Assembly (NCBI RefSeq): GCF_004118975.1
Contig: NZ_CP035376.1
Span: 248,001-312,000 of the forward strand
DNA from: Luteimonas sp. YGD11-2
Lineage (GTDB): Bacteria > Pseudomonadota > Gammaproteobacteria > Xanthomonadales > Xanthomonadaceae
DNA length: 64,000 bases
Direction: 5' to 3'
The notes below the pieces were generated by a model. That model was not told the DNA's origin, searched no databases, and saw only the letters and a list, made by a program, of their open reading frames with translations. Position numbers and translations under genes: made by a program. Below, piece by piece: positions 18,336 to 27,231 of this stretch (within the stretch, counting starts at the first letter, position 1; each line of letters opens with the position of its first letter).

Positions 18336-19076
18336 TCAGTCGCGCGGCGGGCGGTCGCCGCTGTAGGCCTGCGCTTCGGCACCGCTGATCGCGCCGGTGC
18401 GCGCGCTCTCGTGCACGTACAGGGTGACCGCGCGTTCGAACACCATCTCGCCGTCCACCACCGCGCCGGGGCCGATGACGATGCGCGGCTTGCGCTGGTT
18501 GATGTTGATCGGGAACCACGACGACGACGGCTTGCGCACGTACAGGCCGCCACGCACGTGCGAATCGGCGCCGATGGTGACGTCGCCGTTGATGGTCTCC
18601 ACATCACCGCCGACGCGGGTGGCGACCAGGCCGATGCCGCCGTTGACGGTCTCGACATCGTCGCCGACCTCGCTGCCGCGGTCGAGGAAGATGCTGCCGC
18701 TCACGGTTTCCACCTTGCCGGCGACACGGGTGTCGCGGCCGCCGCGGATCCCGCCGTTGACCGTGGTCAGGCTGTCGATGGCGACGTTGTCGCCGAAGGT
18801 GATGCCACCGTTGACCGTCTCCAGGTCACCGGCGGTGACGCGGCTGCCGAGTCGGATCCCGCCGTTGACGGTCTCCACATCGCCGGCGCGCGCGCCGTCG
18901 CCAATACGGATGCCGCCGTTGACGGTGTCGATGTCGCCGACATGGCGGTCGGCTTCGACCGAGATGCCGCCGTTGACCTTGCTGAGGTTGTCCTGCGCCA
19001 TGGCCACGGGCGCGCACAGCGCGGCGGCGATCGCCAGGGCGAAGGCGGAACGGGTACGGAAGCGGTTGCGGTTCAT
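18336..19076 (-). CDS. secreted beta-solenoid-like repeat protein (VETVNGGI repeats)
   Basis: I do not know a function for this 246-residue protein. A signal peptide ends at AMAQ (about residue 28). Residues 29-180 are eight imperfect repeats of 18-19 residues with the core (V/I/L)-E-T-V-N-G-G-I-x-x-G, for example [18 protein letters not shown] and [18 protein letters not shown]. Regular hydrophobic spacing suggests a parallel beta-helix like bactofilins or DUF4097-type adhesin repeats. The C-terminal 65 residues contain a [18 protein letters not shown] segment that also looks like bactofilin turns, then a charged tail. Its position, monocistronic and divergent from gpmI across 115 bp, does not hint at its role. 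Confidence 0.85.
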   Translation of the reverse strand: MNRNRFRTRSAFALAIAAALCAPVAMAQDNLSKVNGGISVEADRHVGDIDTVNGGIRIGDGARAGDVETVNGGIRLGSRVTAGDLETVNGGITFGDNVAIDSLTTVNGGIRGGRDTRVAGKVETVSGSIFLDRGSEVGDDVETVNGGIGLVATRVGGDVETINGDVTIGADSHVRGGLYVRKPSSSWFPININQRKPRIVIGPGAVVDGEMVFERAVTLYVHESARTGAISGAEAQAYSGDRPPRD

Positions 19077-19191
19077 GCGTGGGTTCCCTCGACGTCGGAT
19101 GGACGCGGTGGCGCGCGGGGCGCCGCCACGCCGTCAGCATGCGCGGGCGCGGCTACAATCGCACCTGTCCGAAGTCACAGGGCCGAACGTC

Positions 19192-20730
19192 GTGTCCATT
19201 GCCTCCCGCCGCGCCAAACCCGCCGTCCTGCTGATCCTCGATGGCTGGGGTTACCGCGAGGATCCCCGCGACAACGCCATCGCGCTCGCCGATATCCCCA
19301 ACTGGCGGCGGCTGTGGGACGCCGGCCCGCGCACGCTGGTGCATACCGAAGGCCGCCATGTCGGCCTGCCGGACGGGCAGATGGGCAATTCCGAAGTCGG
19401 CCACATGAACATCGGCGCCGGCCGCGTGGTGTACCAGGAACTCACCCGCATCGACGCCGCGATCGAGGACGGCAGCTTCTTCGACAACGCCGAACTGCTT
19501 GCTGCATGCGATGCGGTGCGCGCGTCCGGCGGCACCCTGCACCTGATGGGCCTGGTGTCGCCGGGCGGCGTGCATGCGCACGAGCGCCATCTGTACGCGA
19601 TGCTGGACCTTGCCGCGCGCCGCGGCGTGGCACAGGTCGCGGTGCATGCCTTCCTCGATGGCCGCGACATGCCACCGCGTTCGGCGCAGCCCAGCCTCGA
19701 GCGCCTGCAGGCCGAATGCGCACGCGTGGGCAATGCGCACATCCACAGCCTGTGCGGCCGCTACTTCGCGATGGACCGCGACAACCGCTGGGAACGCGTA
19801 CGCCGCGCCTGGGACGTGGTCGTCGAGGCGCAGGGCCTCACCGCCACCGATGCGCAGTCGGCACTGGCCGCGGCCTACGCCCGTGACGAGAACGACGAGT
19901 TCGTGCAGCCGGTGGTGCTCGACGGCGCCGCGCCGATGGCCGATGGCGACGCCGTGGTGTTCATGAACTTCCGCGCCGACCGTGCGCGCCAGTTGAGTGC
20001 CGCCTTCGTGCAGCCGGGCTTCGACGGCTTCCAGGCACGGCGGCCGGCACTGGCACGGTATGTCTGCCTGACGAATTACGACGCCACGCTGCCGGCGCCG
20101 GTGGCGTTCGCGCCCGACGACCTGCGCAATACCCTCGGTGAAGTGCTGGCCGCGCATGGGCTGACCCAGCTGCGCATCGCCGAGACCGAGAAGTACGCCC
20201 ACGTGACCTTCTTCATGAGCGGTGGCCGCGAGGTGCCGTTCGCCGGCGAGGAACGCATCCTGGTGCCGAGCCCGAAGGTCGCCACCTATGACCTGCAGCC
20301 GGAGATGAGCGCGCCCGAGGTGACCCGGCGCCTGGTCGAGGCGATCGAGGCCGAGCGCTTCGACGCCATCATCTGCAACTTCGCCAACCCCGACATGGTC
20401 GGCCACACCGGCGACCTGCAGGCGGCGATCAAGGCGGTGGAGGCCGTCGACCGTGCGGTCGGCGAGGTGGTGGCCGCGGTGACCGCGCGCGGCGGCGAAC
20501 TGCTGGTGACCGCCGACCACGGCAACGTCGAGATGATGCGTGATCCGGAAACGGGTGAGCCGCACACCGCGCATACGGTGGGCCCCGTGGGGCTGGTGTA
20601 CGTCGGCCGCTCCGGCGTGCGCCTGCGCGAGGGCGGTGCGCTGCGCGATCTGGCGCCGACCCTGCTCGACATGCTCGGCGTCGTGCCTCCGGCCGAGATG
20701 ACCGGCACCTCGCTGCTGCTGCACGGCTGA
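19192..20730 (+). CDS. gpmI: 2,3-bisphosphoglycerate-independent phosphoglycerate mutase
   Basis: GpmI interconverts 3- and 2-phosphoglycerate in glycolysis using two Mn2+ ions. The 512-residue protein has Asp17 ([11 protein letters not shown]), the catalytic Ser67 in [17 protein letters not shown], the [14 protein letters not shown] block, [14 protein letters not shown], and the metal-binding [10 protein letters not shown] and VTADHGNVE. The length matches the family. The GTG at 19192 has only a weak ribosome site (AGGG at 19179) but is the last possible start before the conserved N-terminus. Its stop overlaps the start of the EnvC-like gene by one base (TGATG). Confidence 0.95.
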   Translation: MSIASRRAKPAVLLILDGWGYREDPRDNAIALADIPNWRRLWDAGPRTLVHTEGRHVGLPDGQMGNSEVGHMNIGAGRVVYQELTRIDAAIEDGSFFDNAELLAACDAVRASGGTLHLMGLVSPGGVHAHERHLYAMLDLAARRGVAQVAVHAFLDGRDMPPRSAQPSLERLQAECARVGNAHIHSLCGRYFAMDRDNRWERVRRAWDVVVEAQGLTATDAQSALAAAYARDENDEFVQPVVLDGAAPMADGDAVVFMNFRADRARQLSAAFVQPGFDGFQARRPALARYVCLTNYDATLPAPVAFAPDDLRNTLGEVLAAHGLTQLRIAETEKYAHVTFFMSGGREVPFAGEERILVPSPKVATYDLQPEMSAPEVTRRLVEAIEAERFDAIICNFANPDMVGHTGDLQAAIKAVEAVDRAVGEVVAAVTARGGELLVTADHGNVEMMRDPETGEPHTAHTVGPVGLVYVGRSGVRLREGGALRDLAPTLLDMLGVVPPAEMTGTSLLLHG

Positions 20731-21956
20731 TGCGAGCGGCCGCGCGCTGCGCGATCGTCCTCGGCGCCGCGCTGCTGCTGGCGTTGCCTGCGGCCGGACA
20801 GAACCAGCGCGAGACCGAACGGCGGCTGCAGCAGGTCAAGCGCGAGCTCGATGCCGTCGCCAGCGAGCGCCGCAAGCTGGAAGGCGAGCGCGGCGAGGCC
20901 ACCCGCGCCCTGCGCGCCGCCGACGAGCGCGTCGCCGCTGCCGCCCGCGCGCTGCAGGAAACCGAGGCGCAACTGGCACGCGAACAGGTCGAACTCGCCG
21001 CACTCGGCGAACGCCGCGACGCGTTGCGCGAGCGGCTCGGCGCGCAGCGCGAGGAACTCGCCGCGCTGCTGCGCGCCGCGTACACGGTTGGCGACCATGC
21101 CGCGCTGAAGCTGCTGCTGTCGCAGGACAACGCCGGCGGGTCCGGGCGCCTGCTGGCCTACCACCGCCACCTGCAGCGCGACCGCGGCGAACGCATCCGC
21201 ACGCTCGGCAGCGAACTCGCGGGCCTCGACACCCTGGAGCGCGAGATCGGCGAGCGCACCGCCGCACTGGAAGCCACCCGTGCCACCCAGCGTGCGCAAC
21301 GTGCCGCACTCGAGGCCGACCGCAAGGCGCGTGCCGACACCGTGGCCGGGCTCGAACAGCGCTATGGCGATCGCCGGCAGCGCGAGCAGGCGCTGGGCCG
21401 CGACGCGCGTGGACTCGAGCAGGTACTGACCCAGCTGCGCGCGGCCGCGCGCCGTGCCGCGGCCGAGCGGCGTCGCGCCGAGCAGGCGGCCGCACGCGAA
21501 GCCAGCGCGACGCCGGGCAGGACCACGACGCCGCGCCGCGCGCCGGCACAGGTCGCGCGCACCGCACCGGTGCAGGTCGGTGGCCTGGGCTGGCCGGTGG
21601 CGGGCACCCTGCTGGCGCGCTTCGGTGCACGCATGCCCGATGGCCGGGCGAGCTCCGGGGTGCTGATCGGCGCCGCCGCGGGCACCCCGGTCAAGGCGGT
21701 GGCCGAGGGCACGGTGGTGTTCGCCGAATGGATGACCGGCTACGGCAATATCGTCATCGTCGACCACGGCAATGGCCACATGAGCCTGTACGCCCACAAC
21801 GATGCGGTGCTGCGCCAGGTCGGCGACCGTGTCGGGCGTGGCGATACCGTCGCCAGCGTCGGCAATTCCGGCGGGCAGGGGCAGCCGGCGCTGTACTTCG
21901 AGCTGCGCCGCGACGGCAAGCCGATCGATCCGACGATCTGGCTGCAGAGGCGCTGA
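20730..21956 (+). CDS. envC: EnvC-like murein hydrolase activator with degenerate LytM domain
   Basis: EnvC activates the septal amidases AmiA/AmiB during cell separation. The 408-residue precursor has a signal peptide (LGAALLLALPAAG), a long coiled coil rich in Arg, Glu and Ala at about 25-250, an Ala/Pro/Arg linker, and a C-terminal LytM domain. The zinc ligands of active M23 enzymes are lost: the H-x3-D position reads RASSGVLIGAAAGT and the H-x-H position reads ALYFELRRDG. This is the known signature of non-catalytic activators. The gene overlaps gpmI and precedes an S41 protease, the gpmI-envC-ctp order seen in many proteobacteria. Confidence 0.92.
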   Translation: MRAAARCAIVLGAALLLALPAAGQNQRETERRLQQVKRELDAVASERRKLEGERGEATRALRAADERVAAAARALQETEAQLAREQVELAALGERRDALRERLGAQREELAALLRAAYTVGDHAALKLLLSQDNAGGSGRLLAYHRHLQRDRGERIRTLGSELAGLDTLEREIGERTAALEATRATQRAQRAALEADRKARADTVAGLEQRYGDRRQREQALGRDARGLEQVLTQLRAAARRAAAERRRAEQAAAREASATPGRTTTPRRAPAQVARTAPVQVGGLGWPVAGTLLARFGARMPDGRASSGVLIGAAAGTPVKAVAEGTVVFAEWMTGYGNIVIVDHGNGHMSLYAHNDAVLRQVGDRVGRGDTVASVGNSGGQGQPALYFELRRDGKPIDPTIWLQRR

Positions 21957-21977
21957 ACGCGCCACCGTGGCGGCGTC

Positions 21978-21994
21978 ATGCACGCGTGCATAAT
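21978..21994 (+). promoter_or_regulatory. palindrome overlapping a candidate extended -10 of the S41 protease gene
   Basis: ATGCACGCGTGCAT at 21978-21991 is a perfect 14-bp palindrome. It runs into TGCATAAT, which reads as an extended -10 element. A repressor bound to the palindrome could block this promoter. No matching -35 was found. Confidence 0.3.
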
Positions 21995-22009
21995 CGGGTG
22001 ACTCACCCG
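21995..22009 (+). promoter_or_regulatory. hairpin abutting the ribosome site of the S41 protease gene
   Basis: CGGGTG and CACCCG pair around ACT. The 3' arm ends at the first G of the GGAGA ribosome site (22009-22013), so the hairpin could limit initiation at the ATG at 22022. It is too short of T residues to be a terminator. Confidence 0.3.
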
Positions 22010-22021
22010 GAGAAACGTTGC

Positions 22022-23734
22022 ATGCGTGTGCGCCTGTTGCCGCTCCTGATCGCCGGCCTGCTGTCAGCGCCGTTGCTGGCGCAGACGCCGCCGGCCGACC
22101 CGCCGGACGCCGGCGTACCCGCAAGCGAGGCCACGCCCACCGCGGACGCCGACCGCGCCGCGCCGCAGGACGCTGCCCCGCAGCACGCCCCCGGGCAACC
22201 GGTTCCCGGGCAACCTGCTCCCGAGCAGCCCGCCGACCCGGAGCGAGTCGACCCGGAGCAGCCCGCGCCGCCGCCCGACGAGCGCGAGCAGACGCTTGCG
22301 GTCCCGGCCGCCGACGACCCCGATGCCGGCACCCAGCCCTCGCGGCGGGTGCCGCTGGACGAGATCAAGCGTTACGTGGCGGTCTACAACGCGGTGCGCG
22401 AGGCCTATGTGGAGCCGGTCGACGATGCCGAGCTGATGCAGTCGGCGATCCGCGGCCTGCTGCTCGACCTCGACCCCCACAGCGCCTATCTCGCCGCCGA
22501 GGATGCCGAGGCGTTCGACGAGAGCACCACCGGCGCCTACAGCGGCATCGGCGTGGAAGTGATCCAGCTGCCGGAGGGTGGGCTGCGCGTGGTCGCGCCC
22601 ATCGACGGCACCCCGGCCGCGCGCGCGGGCCTGCGTTCGGGCGACGCGATCGTCGCCGTCGATGGCGTGCCGCTGACGCCGGCCAGCCACGAGGGCCACG
22701 GCCCGCTGCGCGGCACGCCAGGCACGTCGGTCACCCTGACGGTGATGCGCGAGGGCGAGCCGGCGCCGCTGGAGATCCCCGTCGAGCGCGAGACCATCCG
22801 CGTGGTCAGCGTGCGCTCGCGGATGCTCGAGCCGGGATACGGCTATATCCGCGTCAGCGCCTTCCAGGTCGACACCGCGGCCGAGTTCCAGCGCCAGCTG
22901 AAGGCGCTGCAGGCCGATGGCGCACTGCGCGGGCTGGTGCTGGACCTGCGCAGCAACCCGGGCGGGCTGCTCACCGGCGCCGTGCAGATCGCCGACGACC
23001 TGCTCGACAGTGGCCAGATCGTCAGCACCCGCGGGCGCATCCCGATCAGCGAGGCGGTGTTCAACGCCACCCCGGGCGACCTGCTGGCCGGTGCGCCGGT
23101 GGTGGTGATCGTCGATGCCGGGTCGGCCAGCGCGTCGGAAGTGCTGGCGGGCGCGCTGCGCGACAACGACCGTGCGCGCATCATCGGCAGCCGCACCTTC
23201 GGCAAGGGCTCGGTGCAGACCGTGCTGCCGCTCGACAACGGCGACTCGGTCAAGCTCACCACCGCGCGCTACTACACCCCGAGCGGGCGCTCGATCCAGG
23301 CGCGCGGCATCGATCCCGACCGCGAGCTGATGCCCGAAGGCGGCGATGCGCCGGCACGCAATGGCTGGTCGGAAGCCGCCCTGCCGGGGCACCTGCGTGG
23401 CGACGAGGAGGAAGGCCTGCCCGGCGACAGCGCCGGCGCGGTGCTGGAGGGCGATGGCCCGATCGACGCCGCCCTGGCGGAGCTGAAGGGTGGCGCCACG
23501 GTGCCGCCAGCGTCTGCACCGACTGCCGCCGCGCAGGGCGGAGCCCCTGCCGCGCCGGCCGCGGATGACCCGGCCGCGGCGGACGAGGTCGCACCCGCCG
23601 CCGCCACGCCCACCGGCGAGGCGACAGACGACGACGCATCCGGCGACGCCACGGAACAGGATGGCGACGCCGCGGACGGCGGGTCGACCTCGCCCGCGGC
23701 GGCGCCGCCGGAGCCGGCCGACGCCGGCGACTGA
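22022..23734 (+). CDS. S41 family C-terminal processing protease with low-complexity tails
   Basis: This 570-residue periplasmic serine protease trims or degrades substrate proteins from their C-termini; the gpmI-envC neighbours suggest a cell-envelope target. A signal peptide ends at LLAQ (about residue 21). Residues 22-108 are a Pro/Ala/Asp/Glu-rich linker. A PDZ domain lies at about 165-260 (GIGVEVIQLPEGGLRVVAPI). The catalytic Ser-Lys pair is S370 (AGSASASEVLAGAL) and K395 with Q399 (TFGKGSVQTVLP). The last 100 residues are again Ala/Pro/Asp-rich, giving both ends an unusual disordered extension. GGAGA lies eight bases before the ATG. Confidence 0.93.
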   Translation: MRVRLLPLLIAGLLSAPLLAQTPPADPPDAGVPASEATPTADADRAAPQDAAPQHAPGQPVPGQPAPEQPADPERVDPEQPAPPPDEREQTLAVPAADDPDAGTQPSRRVPLDEIKRYVAVYNAVREAYVEPVDDAELMQSAIRGLLLDLDPHSAYLAAEDAEAFDESTTGAYSGIGVEVIQLPEGGLRVVAPIDGTPAARAGLRSGDAIVAVDGVPLTPASHEGHGPLRGTPGTSVTLTVMREGEPAPLEIPVERETIRVVSVRSRMLEPGYGYIRVSAFQVDTAAEFQRQLKALQADGALRGLVLDLRSNPGGLLTGAVQIADDLLDSGQIVSTRGRIPISEAVFNATPGDLLAGAPVVVIVDAGSASASEVLAGALRDNDRARIIGSRTFGKGSVQTVLPLDNGDSVKLTTARYYTPSGRSIQARGIDPDRELMPEGGDAPARNGWSEAALPGHLRGDEEEGLPGDSAGAVLEGDGPIDAALAELKGGATVPPASAPTAAAQGGAPAAPAADDPAAADEVAPAAATPTGEATDDDASGDATEQDGDAADGGSTSPAAAPPEPADAGD

Positions 23735-23741
23735 GCCCGCG

Positions 23742-24266
23742 CTATTCCGCAGCCAGCCGGCAGTCGATCCCGACGCCGTCGCGTTCGGCGACCGCAAGTT
23801 CGCCCTGGAAGGCGCCGCAATCGAGCAGCGCAGCGCCGGAACCACCGGTGCCGTCGTGCACCTCGATGCGCAGCTGCGGCCGCCGGCCCTCGATCAGCGC
23901 GAGGTCCGCGGCGGCGAACACCGGCGAGCGGAAATGCACCTCCCCGGCACCGCCGGTCTCGCGGCTGTCGCGATGCAGGCTGAGCCATGGCTGCTCGGTG
24001 CCGGGCAGGCGGCGCTGCTGCGCGGCCACGGTGGGATAGCCGAACCACTCCGCGGTCACGGTGATCGTCGCGTGCTCGACGGCGACGATGCGCGACGCCG
24101 CCTCCGACAGGCCCAGGGTGACGGTGAATCCGTTGCCTGCCGGCGCGCTGGCCGGATGCGTGGCATCGGCGACGGGCGTTGGCGTGCGGGTGCAGGCAAC
24201 CAGTACGAGCACCAGGGCCGCGGCGGCGGCGCTCAGGCGTGCGATGTGGACGCCGGGCGCAGCCAT
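23742..24266 (-). CDS. hypothetical lipoprotein
   Basis: This 174-residue protein has an Ala/Leu/Val-rich signal ending in LVAC, a lipobox, so it is probably anchored in the envelope. The mature part has mixed beta-type hydrophobic patterns (HATITVTAEWFGYPT, PQLRIEVHDG) and two cysteines near the C-terminus that could form a disulfide. I recognise no family. It is convergent with the S41 protease gene with seven bases between stops, and lies seven bases downstream of the DUF1820 gene, with which it is probably co-transcribed. Confidence 0.75.
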   Translation of the reverse strand: MAAPGVHIARLSAAAAALVLVLVACTRTPTPVADATHPASAPAGNGFTVTLGLSEAASRIVAVEHATITVTAEWFGYPTVAAQQRRLPGTEQPWLSLHRDSRETGGAGEVHFRSPVFAAADLALIEGRRPQLRIEVHDGTGGSGAALLDCGAFQGELAVAERDGVGIDCRLAAE

Positions 24267-24273
24267 GCCGGAC

Positions 24274-24594
24274 TCAGCGCGGCTTGGCCGGGAACGGGAA
24301 CGGCGTGACCACGCGCTCGCCGGACTCCGCATCGCGGATCGCCGACTGTCCCTTGCGCTCCACTTCCTCCACCCGCAGCACGCTCTGCATCGGCAGGTGC
24401 AGCACCCGGGTGTCGGCGAACTCGCTGCGCAGGCGTTCCTCGGTGGGGTCGACCACCAGGGTGTCGTGGACATCGAACACCAGGTCGGCGACCTCGACGA
24501 AGCCCCACAGGCTGCCGCTGGCCACGCGCCGCGCGTACAGCTCGTAGACGCGGCCGTGGTTGAGGAAGCTGATCTTGTACAGCGGCCTGGACAT
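24274..24594 (-). CDS. DUF1820 family protein
   Basis: The 106-residue product matches the DUF1820 pattern: LYKISFLNHGRVYELYARRV at the N-terminus, LWGFVEVADLVFD, LVVDPTEERLRSEFADTRV, and a charged end. The family is widespread in gammaproteobacteria and of unknown function, with the length seen here. The ATG at 24594 is chosen because the conserved region begins at residue 2. No signal peptide or membrane segment is seen, so it is likely cytosolic. Confidence 0.85.
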   Translation of the reverse strand: MSRPLYKISFLNHGRVYELYARRVASGSLWGFVEVADLVFDVHDTLVVDPTEERLRSEFADTRVLHLPMQSVLRVEEVERKGQSAIRDAESGERVVTPFPFPAKPR

Positions 24595-24666
24595 GCCGCG
24601 GATTATAGAAGGCGCCACATCGGCGGTGGTGAGCGCGCGGCACGCAGCGCGCGCGCAGTGTCGCCG

Positions 24667-25359
24667 TCAGTAGCCGTTGCGGCGGCGCAGCCTGCGTGCG
24701 ATCGCCCCGCGGGACGCCACCGCGAACGCCACTCCGAACAGGAAGCCGCCGACATGCGCCGCCCACGCCACGGTGCCGAAGGCCGGGCCGATAAAGGCGA
24801 ACACCACCTGCAACAGCGCCCAGATGCCGATCAGCAGCGAGGCCGGTGCGCGCACGAACTCCAGGAACAGCCCCAGCGGCACCACCACCCCGAGCCGCGC
24901 GCTGGGAAACAGCGCCAGGTAGGCGCCGATGATCGCCGATACCGCGCCGCTGGCGCCGATGATCAGCCGGTCGGGTGCACCGATCGCCAGCGCGGCGATG
25001 AAGTTCGCGAACGCGCCGCCGACCAGGAACAGCAGCAGCAGCCGCCAGGAGCCCATCGCCCGCTCGGCCGGCAGGCCGAAGATCATCAGGAACACCAGGT
25101 TGCCCAGCAGGTGGGTCCAGTCGGCATGCAGGAACAGCGCGGTCAGCAGCCGCAGCCAGCGTTCGGATTCCGCCCAGGTGCGCCACAGGTCGGGCGGTGC
25201 CAGGCCGCCGCTCAGCGCGCCCCATTCCAGCACCAGGTCGTGGCGCACCGCATCCGGGCGCATGGCGGCGGCCACGTAGGCCAGCCACAGCAGCGCGGCC
25301 AGCAGGGGCGTGGCCCAGCGGAACAGGGTGCGTGCGCGGGTGGGGACGGCAACGAACAT
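24667..25359 (-). CDS. rhomboid family intramembrane serine protease
   Basis: This 230-residue inner-membrane protein has about six helices and the rhomboid active site: Ser137 in IIGASGAVSAIIGAY and His202 in AAHVGGFLFG. The oxyanion-region motif HLLGNLVFL (His83, Asn87) and the Arg-rich cytosolic end are also typical. It cleaves transmembrane segments of substrate proteins, which cannot be named here. The ATG at 25359 has no good ribosome site; the frame is open further upstream, but that part does not look like rhomboid sequence. Confidence 0.9.
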   Translation of the reverse strand: MFVAVPTRARTLFRWATPLLAALLWLAYVAAAMRPDAVRHDLVLEWGALSGGLAPPDLWRTWAESERWLRLLTALFLHADWTHLLGNLVFLMIFGLPAERAMGSWRLLLLFLVGGAFANFIAALAIGAPDRLIIGASGAVSAIIGAYLALFPSARLGVVVPLGLFLEFVRAPASLLIGIWALLQVVFAFIGPAFGTVAWAAHVGGFLFGVAFAVASRGAIARRLRRRNGY

Positions 25360-25442
25360 GCAGGCGGCGATGGCGCGGATGCCGTCACGATAGCAGCCGG
25401 AAAATGCGGCAGCGCGTCGAGTAACCGCTCCGGACCGTACGG

Positions 25443-25448
25443 TATAGT
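25443..25448 (+). promoter_or_regulatory. candidate -10 element of the FadL-type porin gene
   Basis: TATAGT lies about 110 bp before the porin start, inside ACCGTACGGTATAGT, whose first ten bases are palindromic. No clear -35 was found at the right spacing, so this is a weak call. Confidence 0.3.
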
Positions 25449-25559
25449 GCGGCGCGCACCGCGTTCGGGAGGGAGCTTCCGATGGACGGGACCAGGCCGG
25501 CACAAGGCCCGGGCCGCGGCGGTGCGTCTTCCCACACCGTCATCGGAGTTCCTTACCCC

Positions 25560-26903
25560 ATGCTCAGCCATACCCGCCTCCTGACCCTGTCCGCGCTCGC
25601 GCTCGGCGTGGCCGGCGCGCTTGCTTCCGGCAACGCCGCCGCCGCCGGCTTCCAGCTCAAGGAAAACAGCGTCAAGTCCCAGGGCACCTCGTTCGCCGGC
25701 ACCGCCGCCAAGACCGGCGACAGCTCCGTCGTGGTCAACAACCCGGCCGTGATGACCCAGTTCGAAGGCACCACGATGCAGGCCGATGTCACCGTCATCG
25801 ACCTCAACTACGAATACCAGGGCAGTGGCACCGACGCCCTCGGCCAGCCGCTGAGCGGCGGCAACGGCGGCAACGCCGGCGGCGTGACGCCGGTTCCGGC
25901 GCTGTCGGTGGTGCACAAGCTCGACAACGGCCTGGCGGTCGGCGCGATGATCAGCGCGCCGTTCGGCCTGGCGACGGACTACGACCAGGGCTGGATGGGC
26001 CGCTACTCGGCGCTGGAATCCGACGTGCAGGTCGTGGACCTGACCCTGTCCGGCGCGCTGGACATCACCGACCGCTTCTCGGTCGGCGCCGGCCTGATCT
26101 TCTCGCAGGCCGACGTCACCCTGTCGCGCGGCGTCGACTTCGGCACCCTGCTGTTCTCCAACCCGGCAACCCGCGCGCTGCCGTTCGCCCGCCCGCAGGC
26201 GGCTGACGGGACCGCCGAGATCCAGGGCGACGACGTGGGCTTCGGCTACATCGTGGGCATGCACCTGCGCCCGACCGACACCGTGGCGATCGGCGTGAGC
26301 TACCGCTCCGAGATCGACTACGAGCTGACCGGCACCGCCGACTGGACCGTGCCGGACAACGTGCGCACCGTGTTCAACGCCAGCCCGATGACCGCGCAGC
26401 TGTTCGCCGATGGCGGTGCGTTCGCCGAGCTGACCACGCCGTCGATCCTCAACGTCGGCGTGACCTGGCAGGCCACCGACCGCTTCGCGCTGATGGGCAC
26501 CTACGCGCGTACCGGCTGGTCGTCGCTGCGCGAAGTGCGCATCCAGTTCGATAATCCGGACCCGGATTCGGTCGAGCCGTTCGAGTGGAAGGACGTGTCC
26601 TACTACGCGCTGGGCGCGGAATACATGCTCAACGACGGCTGGACCCTGCGTGGCGGCGTGGCGTACGACGAGACCCCGACCAGCATCGAGCACCGCACCC
26701 CGCGCCTGCCCGACGCGAACCGCATGTTCTACTCGGTCGGCGCCACCTGGCGTGTCACCGACGCGTTCGACATGAACTTCGCCTACACCCGCATCGAGCC
26801 GAAGAACCCGCGCATCGACATCAACGAGCCGGGCTACAGCCTGTCCGGCCCGTTCGACGGCGACGCCAACCTGTTCGGCATCTCGGCGCAGTACCGCTTC
26901 TGA
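25560..26903 (+). CDS. FadL/OmpP1 family outer-membrane porin
   Basis: This 447-residue precursor has a signal peptide ending at NAAAAG and a mature N-terminus GFQLKENSVKSQGTSFAGTA, close to the FadL pattern in which the N-terminal segment plugs the barrel. Alternating hydrophobic strands run to the C-terminal SAQYRF, whose final Phe is the usual BAM recognition residue. FadL-type proteins take up long-chain fatty acids or other hydrophobic compounds by lateral diffusion. The typical NPA motif is present (VVNNPAVMTQFEG). The gene is monocistronic with a clear terminator. Confidence 0.92.
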   Translation: MLSHTRLLTLSALALGVAGALASGNAAAAGFQLKENSVKSQGTSFAGTAAKTGDSSVVVNNPAVMTQFEGTTMQADVTVIDLNYEYQGSGTDALGQPLSGGNGGNAGGVTPVPALSVVHKLDNGLAVGAMISAPFGLATDYDQGWMGRYSALESDVQVVDLTLSGALDITDRFSVGAGLIFSQADVTLSRGVDFGTLLFSNPATRALPFARPQAADGTAEIQGDDVGFGYIVGMHLRPTDTVAIGVSYRSEIDYELTGTADWTVPDNVRTVFNASPMTAQLFADGGAFAELTTPSILNVGVTWQATDRFALMGTYARTGWSSLREVRIQFDNPDPDSVEPFEWKDVSYYALGAEYMLNDGWTLRGGVAYDETPTSIEHRTPRLPDANRMFYSVGATWRVTDAFDMNFAYTRIEPKNPRIDINEPGYSLSGPFDGDANLFGISAQYRF

Positions 26904-26934
26904 GTGTCCTGAAGCACCCTGCGTGATCCGGAAG

Positions 26935-26958
26935 AGCCCCGCTTCGGCGGGGCTTTTT
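26935..26958 (+). terminator. rho-independent terminator after the FadL-type gene
   Basis: AGCCCCGC (26935-26942), loop TTCG, and GCGGGGCT (26947-26954) form a perfect 8-bp stem followed by TTTT. It lies 32 bp past the stop codon. Confidence 0.92.
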
Positions 26959-26995
26959 CTTGGGTCCTCTCCAGGCCCTAGGTGAGCATGATCGC

Positions 26996-27117
26996 CAGGG
27001 TGTTCGAGCCCCCTTTGAGCTGCTTCGTCGTGAGCCGCGCTGTCCGTCGCGCGCACCGGGGGGTGTGCTCCCCCGGCCGGACTTCGGCCGGCTGGGCATC
27101 CCCCTGTGGCCGTGGTG
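26996..27117 (+). repeat. dispersed intergenic repeat, modules X and Y (copy 1)
   Basis: Bases 27021-27081 (module X) match 60571-60631 at 54 of 61 positions without gaps, and weaker similarity extends left to about 26996. Directly after it, bases 27087-27117 (module Y, with GGCTGGGCATCCCCCTG) resemble 60890-60921. Both copies of the element lie between genes, after convergent or terminal ends. Confidence 0.75.
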
Positions 27118-27231
27118 GGGCGCCCCGGGTTCCCCCAGAGCCGCCATACCTCGATCTAAAGAAAGGTCTCCTGCTTCCGCCCGATCCGGCAGCCGCTCAG
27201 CCGGAGTCCGCTTCGGCCGGAATGGACCGGA

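Larger units (their letters stand above)
26904..27231. other. 328-bp non-coding interval with terminator and repeat element
   Basis: No credible gene is seen here. The interval holds the FadL terminator at its left end and, at about 26996-27117, one copy of a mosaic repeat also found near 60.5-61.0 kb. The remaining sequence up to the AEC transporter stop shows only short GC-rich inverted repeats. Confidence 0.7.

Noticed and set aside
20730..21956. Active M23 peptidase at the EnvC-like gene
   Set aside because: The zinc-binding His and Asp residues are replaced, so it fits a non-catalytic amidase activator.
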